Part shown: in pieces, positions 29,605-40,153 of the stretch | Position numbering within the stretch: the stretch's first letter is position 1 | How the letters are laid out: each line of letters begins with the position of its first letter | Source: Phytophthora colocasiae | Taxonomy: Eukaryota > Oomycota > Peronosporomycetes > Peronosporales > Peronosporaceae | Direction of reading: 5' to 3' | Length of the DNA: 64,000 nucleotides | Assembly (NCBI GenBank): GCA_018806915.1 | Contig: JAGKQI010000090.1 | Location: forward strand, 2,232,001 to 2,296,000 | The notes under the pieces: generated by a model | The model's database searches: none | Told to the model about the DNA's origin: nothing | The model's input: the letters and a program-made list of their open reading frames with translations, nothing else | Translations under genes and position numbers: made by a program

Positions 29605-32600
29605 TTAACTGTTAAGTTTAGCAAGAGAGTGCATACCTAACTTGTTTCTTAAGTCTCGAAATTGGTGCTTATCAAGCGCTTTAGTAAAAATGTCTGCTAC
29701 CATCGCTTTGGTGTTGCAGTATACAATACTAAATTCATGTCGCTCAACCTTCTCTTGTACAAAATGATATCGAATATCAATATGCTTTGATCTCCCGTGT
29801 AATTCCGGATTATTCGAGATCTTAATACAGCTTTGATTGTCTTCTTGAATCTTGACTGCTTTTGAGGTTAAGAAACCAAGTTCTTTGAGCAGTAGCTTAA
29901 GAAAATTAACTCCTGCATGCAGTGACATAGTGCAATGTATTCTGCTTCTGTTGTCGAGAGCACAACTGTGTGGTGCTTCCTCGAAAGCCAGGAGATTGGG
30001 CTTTGGTCTACCATAGTGATGTAGCCACCAACAGAGCAAGGTCTTGTGTCAGGGCAATTGGCATAGTCTGAATCAGTGTACGCCGTGAGGTGGTCTGCAA
30101 GGTTTGCTGCATTGACCAACTTTGACCCTCCCAGTAAGAGACCAAGGTCGTCTGTACCTGAGAGATACTTAAGCCCTCTAATCACTGCTTTCCAATGTTC
30201 CTGCCCAGGGTTAGCAAGGAATTGGCTGACATCGCGCATGTAGAATGCTAGATCGGGTCTTGTGCCAACCATGAGATACATGACACTACCTACAACTTCA
30301 CGGTAGGGAATACCTTCCATTTGCTCTTTTCAAGCTGTGTCTTTGGTTGCATTTGAGTTGTAAGTTTGGCATTACGGTCTGATGGAGTTGCCACTGGATA
30401 TGTTACAAGGTTTTTAAAGCGATCTAACACTGTGCGTGCATACTTGCGTTGGTGGATAAATATCGTTCGGGCTTCGCGGTTTCGTTCGATTGACCAGCCG
30501 AGAATGTACTTCACCTCCCCTAAATCTGTCATGGAGAATCTTTTGTTCAAGGCAGATTTGATCTGACATACGAGGTTGACAGTTGGTGCAATGATCAGTA
30601 AGTCATCAACATAGACTGCTACGTAACATGTCTCGCCTTCGAGTGTTGCCATGAAAACACATCGATCTTTAATCAGTTTGTGGAATCCAAGGCTTTCCAA
30701 GAAAGCGGACAAGGTTTGATACCAGATACGAGGTGCCTGTTTGAGACCGTAAAGACTTTTGAGAAGTTTACAAACGAGGCCTTCCTTTCCAGGAACTACA
30801 AACCCTTCTGGTTGTTTCATATATATTTCCTCGTCAAGGGTTCCGTTGAGAAACGCTGTCTTGACATCCATCTGGTGAATTTCAAAGTCAAGAAGAGCTG
30901 CAATCGTTAGTAGCAGGCGTAGGACTTCCATACGGATGACGGGGGCAAATATCTCATCGTAATCAACGCCATATTGCTGTAAGAAGCCTTTAATAACTAA
31001 CCGAGCTTTAAAGCGATCGATTTCTCCTGAGCCAGTGTATTTAACAACAAAGACCCACCGGTTTTGGAGTACTTTGCGGTTATTGGGAGGAGGTACCAGA
31101 TCCACGTCTGGTTGGTCATTAGGGACTGGTATTCCGAGTCAGCAGCTGCGTGCCACTTATTTGCGTAAGACGAGCGCATCGCCGCATGGTACGTTTTGGT
31201 TCCGGCACATGACGAATTGCAAGTAGGCTAAGAACAAGACATGTGCGTTCCTCTACTTCCTGGATGTCTTCAAGGGAGTTAAACGCGCCTAGATCGATTT
31301 CTTCTGTCATACCGTGGGCGTTTTACACTTGTGGTCGACGGTTGTGACGGCGTCTCCGTAACAAAAGAGTATGTCAAGACGCCACGTTCCAGAGCCTCCC
31401 AAGAGAAGGAAGCTGGTTCGAAGCGGAAGTAGATGCAGATTGTGGTTCTACAACTGGAGTTACCTGGAGATTCAGGCTGGGATGGATAGGCTTGTGTTTC
31501 CGATGGAACAAATGCTGGAAGTTCGTCAGCAATAATAGGCGCTTCAGTTAGGTGATCCGGTAGCTGGAGCGGTCCCGACGTTACCTCAATATTTTCAATA
31601 GTCGGAAAGTCGATCTCATTGAAAACCACATCTCGACTGTAAACGACACCATGGGTTTTGACATCCATGAGTCGATATCCTTTCTTGTGCTCGGGAATTC
31701 CGAGATAGATACACAGTTTGGCACGGGGATCAAGTTTGTCCCTGTAGATGTCGTTGATATGGACATACGCAGCACAGCCAAACACTTTCAGATATTGAAC
31801 AGTCGGCTTTCGATTGTACCACAACTCAAACGGTGTGCAATCCTGTGTGTTAGCGCTTGGTGTCATGTTGAGGAGTGTCGTAACATGTGTAACACATTCT
31901 GCCCAGAGTGGTTTGGGGAGCGAGGCATCTAACAGGAGCGCTCGTACACGTTCCATGATTGTGCGCATGCGGCGTTCCGCAACACCATTCTGTTGTGGTG
32001 TATAAGCATTGGTAAATTGAGCGTGCGTTCCATACTTAGAAAAATAACGCGTCCCAGTTTCTCGTACTTTAGCGTTGTCAGCCTGCAAGGCCTGGATGTC
32101 CACATCCTGCGGTGGCAAGAGATATTCAAGAGTATGAACATCACTTCGAATATATTCAAAGCTTTCATGCGAAAGTCTTTGTAGCATGAGTAGAGTTCAC
32201 TACGTGCCTTCATCGGATAGGTAAACATGTAGCGACTGAAGTCGTCAATGAATACGACGAAGTAGCGGCAGCCGCCAAGGCTAGGGACGGGAAGAGGGCC
32301 ACAAATATCAGAGTGAACTTTATGTAAGGGGCTAGTAGAGCGTTCAACATGTCTATTGGATGGAAAAGGAGCGCGGTGTGACTTCGCGTAAGTACATGCT
32401 GTGCAAAAGAAAGAATCTGGTCTAACTACAGCTGGTGCATCCAGTCCATGAAGAGCTTGGTCTTTAGTGAGTGCCTGTAAAACACGGATGTTAGGATGAC
32501 CAAGACGTTTGTGTAGTAGCATGAGTCGAGTCGGCTTACCTGTGGTAGCCACGTGAGCTTCGGCCTTCGGCAGTGGAGAGGCTTCGAATTGGTAGAGCTT

Positions 32601-34349
32601 CGATGTCGCGGATTTCATCGCCTTGATCGAGAAGCGGTGGTTTGTTTGGACAGTACACATAGTACGTTTAAAGCCAAAACGGAAGTCATCGTCGACAGCG
32701 GCAGCGACTGACAGCAGGTTGTACTGCAGTTTCGGCGCAAGGAGGACATCGTGAAGCGTTAGCGTCCGCAGTTGGCCCTTGGAGTCCGTGATCTGGAGCT
32801 CTACAGTACCAATAGCTTCGATAGGTACTTGCGATTTTCCACCGACAGTGATGCCTCCGCTTGCAGGTGTTTTAGTCTTGAACCATTCCACATGTTGCGT
32901 GACGTGGCTGCTGCAACCTGAGTCAATCGTCCAGCTGAAATCAAAGTCCTGGCTACGTTGCGCCGTGAGACTGATAGCGGATGCAGCCGTTTGTACATTC
33001 GACACAACTGCAATCAGGGTCTCTTTGCGGCGTGACTGATCGTATCCACCTTCATCGCGACGAGAGGATTTGTTGTTGTTGTTGCCGTTGTTGTTGTTTC
33101 CGTTGTTGTTTCCGTTGTTGTTGCCGGTGTTGCGATTTCCACCGTAGTTACCGCGGCCACGTCCACCACCACGACCGCCGCGACCATTTTGGTGCCATGA
33201 TCCACCTCCACGTCCAGATCGCCCTTGGTTGTTGTTGTTGTAAGGATGCGACCGGTAGTTGTTGGGACCTCGTAACTCGAAGTTGGCAGGAAGAACAGTG
33301 CCTGCCTTGACACATCCATCACGTAAGTCCTTCTGCAGAGTACGGCACTGACGGATGTTGTGACGTGGTTTCTGACAGTAGCTGCAGACGTCAACTGGGA
33401 CAGATGCTTGAGCGGCCAACGCGGAATCCTGAGAAGGAGCAATGAGGGCCCGTTCAGCCTGAGTTGATTGACTCTCAGGTGTCCCTTTGATGCGGCTGTA
33501 ACGTTCTTGAGCTTGGATCTCGCGAACCTTGGTCTCAATACTCATCTTGAGTTCATCATACGGGATATACTTCCGCACACCTTTCCAAACTCGGAGATCA
33601 TCCTTCCAAGTCTTTGGCATCGAGTGGAACAGGTATAATGACTTCTGCCCATCGGTCAAGGGAGACTCGGTTGCTTCAGACGCGGCTTTCATCGCGTTTT
33701 CCAGCTCAAGGAAGAAGCTGGTCAGATCACCGCCTTCTTCATACTTGATCTCCATGAGGAAGTGCTGGATGAAGTAGGGGTCGCCATGAAAGGCCGCACC
33801 CTCGTACTTGGTACAGATGGCCTGAAAGATGTCGAAGGCCGTTGTCAGGTTCTTGACAAGACGGATATGAGTATCATCCATCGTCTTCATCAGGAAAGCC
33901 TTGGTTTGCGCTTCCATACGACGAAGGTGTCGAGCAGACGGCGGTGTAGGCTTGCGTCGCTTGACTTGTTTACGATCCCGGCTGGCGTCGCGCTCAGCAA
34001 ACGGGCGAACGATGGGAAGATCAGCGCGCTTGGTTTTCTTTGATGGCGGAGTGTCGTCGCCGTCGGTGGGCTGCAGCTCATCCGAGCTGTCCTCGAAGTC
34101 GACCTCATCCGAGTCGATGCCAGCCGGAGAACTTGGCTTGGAGGCAGCTTCGTCGTCGTCGGACTCAGCCAAGTCGTCGTCGGAGTCTTCATCTTCGTCT
34201 TCACTGACCCCATTGTAATCCTTCTTGGTGACGAAACCGAGCAGATGCTTGCCATCGAGCGATGCACTGACTCGGGCCTTCCAGACGTCGAAATTCTTAG
34301 CACCAGAGAGTCGGGGGAAGTCGTCACTTGAGGCTTGCTGAGGGCTCAT
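29605..34349 (-). pseudogene. copia gag-pol, multiply frameshifted
   Basis: Minus-strand polyprotein. 34349-31929 encodes gag with a zinc knuckle (C-S-Y-C ... H ... C), an N/G-rich linker, the aspartic protease motif D-S-G-C-S-S-H, a pre-integrase segment (L-H-K-R-L-G-H-P-N) and the start of integrase (H-S-D-I-C-G-P). The frame then changes; 32187-31279 holds the rest of integrase (P-Q-Q-N-G-V-A-E-R). RT follows at 31105-30290 with Y-V-D-D-L-L, and RNase H at 30320-29605 (Y-T-D-S-D-Y-A, T-T-E-A-E-Y-I-A-L). At least five frame changes separate these blocks, so no full product can be made. The gag ATG lies only 4 nt inside the 5' LTR, over a primer-binding-like word. Confidence 0.93.
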
Positions 34350-34353
34350 GACC
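34338..34353 (-). other. Putative primer-binding site overlapping the gag start
   Basis: Immediately inside the 5' LTR the minus strand reads GGTCATGAGCCC. This is one base from GGTTATGAGCCC, complementary to the anticodon-loop region of initiator-Met tRNA, the internal priming site known for Drosophila copia. The ATG within it is also the gag start. Confidence 0.5.
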
Positions 34354-34632
34354 TGTTGCGGGGAACTTGGGCGCAGCTTGAAGGAAGTAGGGTAGAAGAG
34401 AGAAAAAGAAGAAGTAAGATTAATGTTTAAGAAAGTAGATAGCTACTCACTAGAAAATAGTATGCGGCATTCAGAAACGTAGTCTAGAATTGCCGCTACC
34501 ATTCATCGTACTGATGTCACAGACATTTTAGTACATTATTTATTAGAGTCAAAAATACCGTGCCTCTTCATTATTAGTTTATAGAAGACACGGTGTAGAG
34601 GTGGTCCCTGTGAACGAGCCCTAACCTCAACA
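34354..34632 (-). repeat. copia 5' LTR
   Basis: 279 bp, the partner of 27358-27636; followed by target duplication ACTAC. Confidence 0.95.
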
Positions 34633-34978
34633 ACTACAACTTGGCCTACCTACACGTCGTGGAGCCTTTCGGGTGGGAAGTTACTGGTGATTTAGTGCCG
34701 GAAGGCGGCATTTCGCCAGTCTTCCGCCCCCTCTACGATGGCCACTCATTGCCACGGGAGGTTTCGACCGTGCGAAGGCCATTAAAGTCGTTGAGGACGG
34801 AACGGACGACTAGATTGGCTTTGGCCGCGATTTCATCGGAACTCCAGATATCGTGGAGCGATTGAAAATGAACAAACCGTTCAACGAGTACAACCAAAAA
34901 ACCTTTTACGTTTCTTTTGATACTCCCGTCGATTCGTATCCGACTGGATACACCGACTATCCCAATCTCGAGGACTAG
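34633..34978 (+). pseudogene. Old Yellow Enzyme family, 3' part
   Basis: Continuation of the gene at 26612-27357 after removal of the retroelement and one ACTAC copy: N-D-Y joins to N-L-A-Y-L-H-V-V-E-P-F-G. The family's phosphate-binding end is visible (G-F-D-R-A-K-A ... I-G-F-G-R-D-F-I), but an internal TAG near 34812 and a frame change near 34740 break it. It ends at TAG 34976-34978 after Y-P-N-L-E-D. Confidence 0.88.
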
Positions 34979-35075
34979 TGCTCTAGGGAATGAGTTTGGG
35001 GTGCGGTTTGAACACAAGATTTAAAATAAAAGAACTCTAACGGTAGTGCATTTTCCACCTCCATTTACTCAACCT

Positions 35076-36575
35076 CTATCGGGTCTGGCGCGAATCAAAT
35101 TCAGCCTGGATCTCCTCACTACTCTTACCCGAAGTCTCCGGCACCAACTTGAGCGCCAGCAAGTAAAAGATCACAAGGAGCACCACAAACGGTAGATAGG
35201 CATAGTCGTCCAGTGCATCGGAAATGTACGGGTAGGCAACGCCAACAATGAGATTGCACAGCCAGTTGATACCGATGCAGAGTGACGAACCGCTCGCACG
35301 GATCGAATCCGGGAAGAGATCAGCTGTAACGACCCACACGAGTGGACCAAGTGTAGCACCAAAAGCGATGACGTACAGAGCAGTAAAGACAATTGACAGT
35401 GCTGACACGTCCACGAGGAAGGCGATAGTCATGCAAATTGCCATGATACACATGCTGGCAATACCCCACAGGATCATTTGGCGGTTGCCAAAACGAATGG
35501 CCAATGCACCAGCACCGAAGCCTGGGAAGATGTTGATGAAGTCAATGATAAGCGTTCCGATGCGCGAATCCGAGATACCAGCATCAGCGAAGATACTGCT
35601 GGAGTAGTAGAACACTGCATTGATCCCCGAAAGCTGCTGAGCGCACGATAGGAGAATGGCAGCCGCCAGTTGCATGCGGTACCGGGGAGAAAACAGCGAT
35701 TCCTTCACTTCTGGTTCGTTGTTGATCTCTCCAAGCTCCGACTGGTTGGGTTTATTGGAAGACTCGAGCCAATTCAGAGCGGTCTGAACGTTCTCTTCGC
35801 CGTACAGCTGAGCGATGACCGACTTTGCCTCTTCACGGCGGTTCTTCATCAATAGCCAAGCAGGACTCTCCACACACATCTTCGGGGCCAAAAGGAGGAA
35901 CAGCACAGCCAGGATGATCGGAAAACCGGCGAGGTAGCGCCAACCGCTGCTCGTGTTGGCGAAGAAGAAGGCGATCGCAGGTAGAACGATACCCATTGTC
36001 ACTGAGATTTGAAGACCCAGACCCAAAATATTGCGGAGGTGGGGTGGCGACAGCTCGTTAATGTACGAGCCCAGCGTTCCCGTAGCGACACCGGACGCGA
36101 TACCAGAGATAACACGACCGACAGCGAACGCCCAAATGTTGGAGACAGCAGCTTGGACCACTGCACCAACGACAATGAAGGCGCAGTTGACAAACAGCAA
36201 CTTCTTACGCCCCCACAGATCGCTGAAGTGACCGCAGAATAAAGAACCGATCATACCACCGAAGATCCAAGCGTTCACAGCGAATGTCCACTCCAACTTA
36301 GAGTGTCCGGGGAACATGAGGCATGTGTCTTCGGCTACAGGACGCGCGTTACATTCGGCGGTGTCGTTGTACTGCGTGAGGTTGGTTTGCGAGGTGGACC
36401 ATCCGCTCTGGAACGGTTGGAGCAGAGCGACGAGCACGCTGGTATACAGGATCAGGTTGGGTTTGATGTTGCGTTCAGCTTCTTTGTTGGCCTTGTCGAA
36501 GGTGGTGGGAACGGCGGCTTTGGGAGTAGTAACCTCCGAGTACATATCATCATCCGTTATGGTCTGCGGAGGCAT
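35076..36575 (-). CDS. MFS hexose transporter (sugar porter family)
   Basis: A 499-aa, 12-TM GLUT-like sugar porter. Family motifs in order: F-S-D-L-W-G-R-K-K between TM2 and TM3, G-R-V-I-S-G-I-A-S-G in TM4, P-E-S-type motif E-S-P-A-W-L-L after TM6, Q-Q-L-S-G-I-N-A-V-F-Y-Y in TM7 (the sugar-binding signature), and a C-terminal V-P-E-T-S-G-K-S. It is expected at the plasma membrane, taking up glucose or a related hexose by H+ symport or facilitation; substrate cannot be fixed. ORF intact, with a ~45-residue cytoplasmic lead. A truncated paralogous copy lies at 42405-42785 on the same strand. Confidence 0.93.
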   Translation of the reverse strand: MPPQTITDDDMYSEVTTPKAAVPTTFDKANKEAERNIKPNLILYTSVLVALLQPFQSGWSTSQTNLTQYNDTAECNARPVAEDTCLMFPGHSKLEWTFAVNAWIFGGMIGSLFCGHFSDLWGRKKLLFVNCAFIVVGAVVQAAVSNIWAFAVGRVISGIASGVATGTLGSYINELSPPHLRNILGLGLQISVTMGIVLPAIAFFFANTSSGWRYLAGFPIILAVLFLLLAPKMCVESPAWLLMKNRREEAKSVIAQLYGEENVQTALNWLESSNKPNQSELGEINNEPEVKESLFSPRYRMQLAAAILLSCAQQLSGINAVFYYSSSIFADAGISDSRIGTLIIDFINIFPGFGAGALAIRFGNRQMILWGIASMCIMAICMTIAFLVDVSALSIVFTALYVIAFGATLGPLVWVVTADLFPDSIRASGSSLCIGINWLCNLIVGVAYPYISDALDDYAYLPFVVLLVIFYLLALKLVPETSGKSSEEIQAEFDSRQTR

Positions 36576-37944
36576 CGGAGTGATTTTGGAGAAGCTTAGT
36601 TGAAAGTACTTGAAACTTGCACGAAAGATGGCAAAAAGAAGAATGAGCAGAGGACTGGTGAACGGAGTCTAATAAAGCAGGGAAGGTGATTGCTGGTCGG
36701 CCGATCTTGGCAAGTCCCCCGTCTCTGTTGTTGTAGTTTCGCTACGAAGCACAACCCCTGAAGTGACATGTCCAAGAGCGGAAGCTGCGGATCTCCGGTG
36801 TACTATGATCCATAGTGTTACATGTAGAAGCACGTGCGATTTGATTCAGGCACACTGGATGTCGGTAGAGTTGACGAGCCTTGTTGACGCGCCATATCCA
36901 CAACTTCAATTCTGAAGTCTAATCGACAAGGAGAAATGTTTATTTGCACAGACTGGCGGAAATGACGGGGCTGTTGGTTGTGTGAAGTGGCTAGAACACA
37001 TAGGAAAAAATGATATGCAGTTGATTTCAATAGAATACGTGGTCGAATAGTTCGTAGTTAGCACAAGTACGACACGTTGTAGCAAACTTCCTCTAGCGTC
37101 GGTATGGCCCATTTATGCATGATCTAAATGTTTGTCAAAACTTATCTTCATTAAAGTATGAAACACGAATGTGCTGCTTGGTGAGACGTCAAACGGCGTT
37201 TGACAAACGCGCAGCAACCAGTCCCGTTCGCTGGGGAGTTTACCTTGCAGATACGTACATGTATTACATGTACGCCACACATCGAGGCATAGAGTACGTG
37301 TACGTGTACACGCACAGCAACGAGAGACGCCGCATACCGGAGGCTTCGCCGTCGTCATAATCAAGGGTGTTGCTGCTTGCTAAGGGCAGACGGTGTCCAC
37401 AGTACAGCATAGAGTTAGTATTAATTGGCTGGAGATTCACGGTAGCACTCAACTATGCTTCAGCAACCAAGGAAGGACCACAACGACAGGTGTCATCACG
37501 GACGTCGTCCTGCCTGTCTTGTGAAACTGCGACAGCTTACGCACCGTTCCTTCGCTCTCATCCACAGCTGCGGTGTCAGCGTTACGAAAGGCATCAGCTT
37601 CGTCGGTTGCTAGTAGCAACTTGCTACCGACACTTCCATGGCTGCAGGCTACAAAATGCCACTCAAAATACTGCCGCTTTAACTTAACCGCTGCAGATAC
37701 CCGTGTACGTTAACGTTATCAACATTACTCGGTCGATTGTCGAATACATGTACGGCACGACCAGTGAATACATGAACTGCCTTCGCATACTGTATGGAGC
37801 CTCCTTTGGTAAACATGTAGCAAATCTCTTTGAAAGCACTGGAGCATCAACACTTGAGACAAAGCAGCCTCTAGGAGTTTTTCTTGAAAGCAAAACCGAT
37901 TACTAGTACCTTGTTAGTACATGTATAACGAGATCTGGCACATC
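36576..37944. other. Intergenic 1.4 kb with TACATGTA palindromes, no gene
   Basis: Spacer between the sugar transporter start and the folate/biopterin transporter stop. Five TACATGTA palindromes occur (36819, 37256, 37265, 37745, 37918). Only short frames without motifs are present. Confidence 0.5.
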
Positions 37945-39639
37945 TTAACACCCTCCCACAATCTTCAGGCACCTGGTGCTCTCAAAGATACCCAACAAGT
38001 TGATGAGCAGCGACCAAGTTAGTGCGAACAGACAGTAGACAACTGTAAGACCGCCGAGTAGTTTACTGCGGTGGCCACTGCTCTTCAATGCTTGCGTCTG
38101 AGCTTTCTGTCTCGGTAGTAGGACCAGGAACAGCAGTGAAAACAGCTTGGAAGCGTACGAAATGAGCACAACAATCGTGACATCTCGACGCGTAGAGTGC
38201 GAATCATTCAGGATGTCCTGGTTGCTAACGGCGAACGGTTCATCAATGGCCTTGGTAATCGTCGCAGAGAACGGGTTACTGAGGTTCCCGACCGTCGTTA
38301 ATAGTCCGTAGATAGCAGCTTCGTTGCCTTTGTCCGCCAGTTCCACCACCACAAAAGTCGAGACGATGAAGTTGACACTTGACGGAATCGTCTCCACTAT
38401 AGGAAAGCCGAGCCAGAACCACTGGTTACGCACAATATCCCACGTAGTGAGCATGGTGCACACCGAGTCCAGAGCGACCACCATGATTGTAGTTATGGTA
38501 ACAACAAAACGCCAGTCCCAGTCGAGTCCATAGCGTCCTATGAATGCAAAAGTGAAGGCTGTTACCCCTGAGCCGATGATCTGGGAGATGGAGATGTTGA
38601 AGCTCGTGGCTCGAGCCCAATACATCGTAACGGGGTCTGTAGCCACGTAGCTGATGCCGCCAAATACCCCCGAAAAGAAACTGTAGGCGATGACTTGGTA
38701 CACTGCACGGCACTGTAATGTCTCCCAAAAGTTGTTCATGTATTCTCTCAAATTTGGGGCCTTCACTGCTTTCTCTGCAACGAAGTACCACGTAGTTGGG
38801 ATCATTGGCACGCAACAGACGGCCAGAATGATGCTGCACACTGGAAAACTGATGCCAAAGTCGAAATCTCCACCGTAAGGCGGAGAACTCAGGCCAAAAC
38901 CAACCAGAATGCTCCCGAAGATGCTGAAGATGGTTCGAACAGTGTAGATAGCGGTCTGTGTGCGCCCTCGAACCTCAAGAGGTTCCCGTTGAGCGTACTC
39001 CACGACAATCCCATCAGCTGCAACGTCCGCAATAACGTACCCTAATGTAGTCATCATCATCAGTACGACGTATTTGCCTCCAGTACTTGGAGCGTTGTAG
39101 TTGATTAATGAAATCTCCTTCACAGTGTAGTCGCTAGGCTTCAGCGAACGCCAGGAAGCTTCAGGAAAGTAGGGTTTATCCAGAGGAAGTGTGGCCATTG
39201 CAACGAGGCAGGTCGTACAGAGCAGCCAGCCGATGATCATGAACGGACGACGACGAAATCCACAGATAGGGAAGCAGTCCGAGATGATACCGATGAAAAC
39301 CTTGAGCGACCATGGGATCCCCAGCAACGCTCGGGCTGAAGTAGTTGCTTGACCTTCCATGTTCAAGTAGTAGCTCAGGAATGGCGCGATGGTACTGGGA
39401 AGAGCTCCCATCATGAGCCCCATCGCGGCGTATTGCGCTAGTAGACCGCAGAGTTCCGCTGAAAGAAGAACTGGGGTATCTCCATCACGTAAAGCTCCGT
39501 TGTCGCAGCGGTGGCTCTCTTCATTGTGGGAACTTTTGGGCGATTGGAGCTCTCCGTAGGCTTCATGGTGCGAGAATTTAACGGAACTCAAATAGGAGTT
39601 CCTTACCGGAGCTTCTACTCTCCCGGATCTCCAAAACAT
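37945..39639 (-). CDS. Folate/biopterin transporter (FBT/BT1 family)
   Basis: A 564-aa, 12-TM protein of the folate-biopterin transporter family, which is expanded in oomycetes. After a ~60-residue hydrophilic head the first helix runs into G-A-L-P-S-T-I-A-P-F-L-S-Y-Y-L, followed by W-S-L-K-V-F-I-G-I-I-S-D-C-F-P-I-C-G-F-R-R-R-P, the family's conserved TM2-loop motif. A later Y-V-I-A-D-V-A-A-D-G-I-V-V-E-Y-A-Q segment with acidic residues in the membrane is also characteristic. It likely imports folates or pteridines across the plasma membrane; some relatives carry other substrates. ORF intact, start at first ATG. Confidence 0.9.
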   Translation of the reverse strand: MFWRSGRVEAPVRNSYLSSVKFSHHEAYGELQSPKSSHNEESHRCDNGALRDGDTPVLLSAELCGLLAQYAAMGLMMGALPSTIAPFLSYYLNMEGQATTSARALLGIPWSLKVFIGIISDCFPICGFRRRPFMIIGWLLCTTCLVAMATLPLDKPYFPEASWRSLKPSDYTVKEISLINYNAPSTGGKYVVLMMMTTLGYVIADVAADGIVVEYAQREPLEVRGRTQTAIYTVRTIFSIFGSILVGFGLSSPPYGGDFDFGISFPVCSIILAVCCVPMIPTTWYFVAEKAVKAPNLREYMNNFWETLQCRAVYQVIAYSFFSGVFGGISYVATDPVTMYWARATSFNISISQIIGSGVTAFTFAFIGRYGLDWDWRFVVTITTIMVVALDSVCTMLTTWDIVRNQWFWLGFPIVETIPSSVNFIVSTFVVVELADKGNEAAIYGLLTTVGNLSNPFSATITKAIDEPFAVSNQDILNDSHSTRRDVTIVVLISYASKLFSLLFLVLLPRQKAQTQALKSSGHRSKLLGGLTVVYCLFALTWSLLINLLGIFESTRCLKIVGGC

Positions 39640-39839
39640 CGTCGGTGATGAAGAAGAGATTTAAGAATGAACTCGAAGCTGACCGTAGATCAACCTCGTA
39701 GATGTGCAAGCAGGTTTTTGGATTTCGTCTTACGTTGAGGAATACGAGCTTCGGAATCCCTTCACAAATTTTAGTTGCATCTGAGTACGATGCATAGTAA
39801 TTACCGTGCATTAACTTTAGTTAGTTTACTCGAAAATTC

Positions 39840-40127
39840 TCACGCTGCGTTCGCCTTCTTGTTAGATCCGTTTCCGGCTGCTTTGTCTAGAAGGACTGGA
39901 AGAACCCACACTGGGCGACTCAGGTCGTTTCCGACTCCTTCAGGCTTGGGAGCTTGAGGAATCGTCTCTTGGTTGTCATGGTCCGACTGTGATGTTGAGA
40001 ATGGTGGTCGTGGAGGGTTGCTATAGTTGAGAATAATCTGTTGGATGCAGTTGGTGATGGCTTTGGACTTTGAGGCCCAGCAGCCGAGCTCTTTTTCTTC
40101 TTCACTGATCCGGAAATTCTCCCTCAT
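39840..40127 (-). CDS. Possible small protein overlapping the CRN promoter
   Basis: A 95-aa frame with ATG at 40127, divergent to the CRN gene and overlapping its initiator. An acidic/helical first half is followed by a Pro/Ser/Asp-rich half. I recognise no family and cannot exclude a chance ORF. The rest of 39640-40153 shows nothing. Confidence 0.25.
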   Translation of the reverse strand: MRENFRISEEEKELGCWASKSKAITNCIQQIILNYSNPPRPPFSTSQSDHDNQETIPQAPKPEGVGNDLSRPVWVLPVLLDKAAGNGSNKKANAA

Positions 40128-40137
40128 TCCAGAATCT
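40122..40137 (+). promoter_or_regulatory. Oomycete initiator-like element for the CRN gene
   Basis: CCTCATTCCAGAATCT matches 13 of 16 positions of GCTCATTYYNCAWTTT, 32 bp before the ATG at 40154. Confidence 0.6.
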
Positions 40138-40153
40138 GCCGCCTCGAGGAAAG

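Larger units (their letters stand above)
27358..34632 (-). mobile_element. Ty1/copia LTR retrotransposon inserted in the OYE gene
   Basis: A 7275-bp element with 279-bp LTRs (27358-27636 and 34354-34632) beginning TGTTG and ending CAACA, bordered by the 5-bp target duplication ACTAC (27353-27357 and 34633-34637). Coding is on the minus strand, so the 5' LTR is the right-hand one. The LTRs differ at a single position (T 27567 versus C 34563), implying a recent insertion. The gag-pol frame is nonetheless broken many times. Between the end of pol (29605) and the 3' LTR lie almost 2 kb of extra sequence holding an antisense ORF. Domain order protease-integrase-RT-RNase H identifies copia rather than gypsy. 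Confidence 0.96.
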
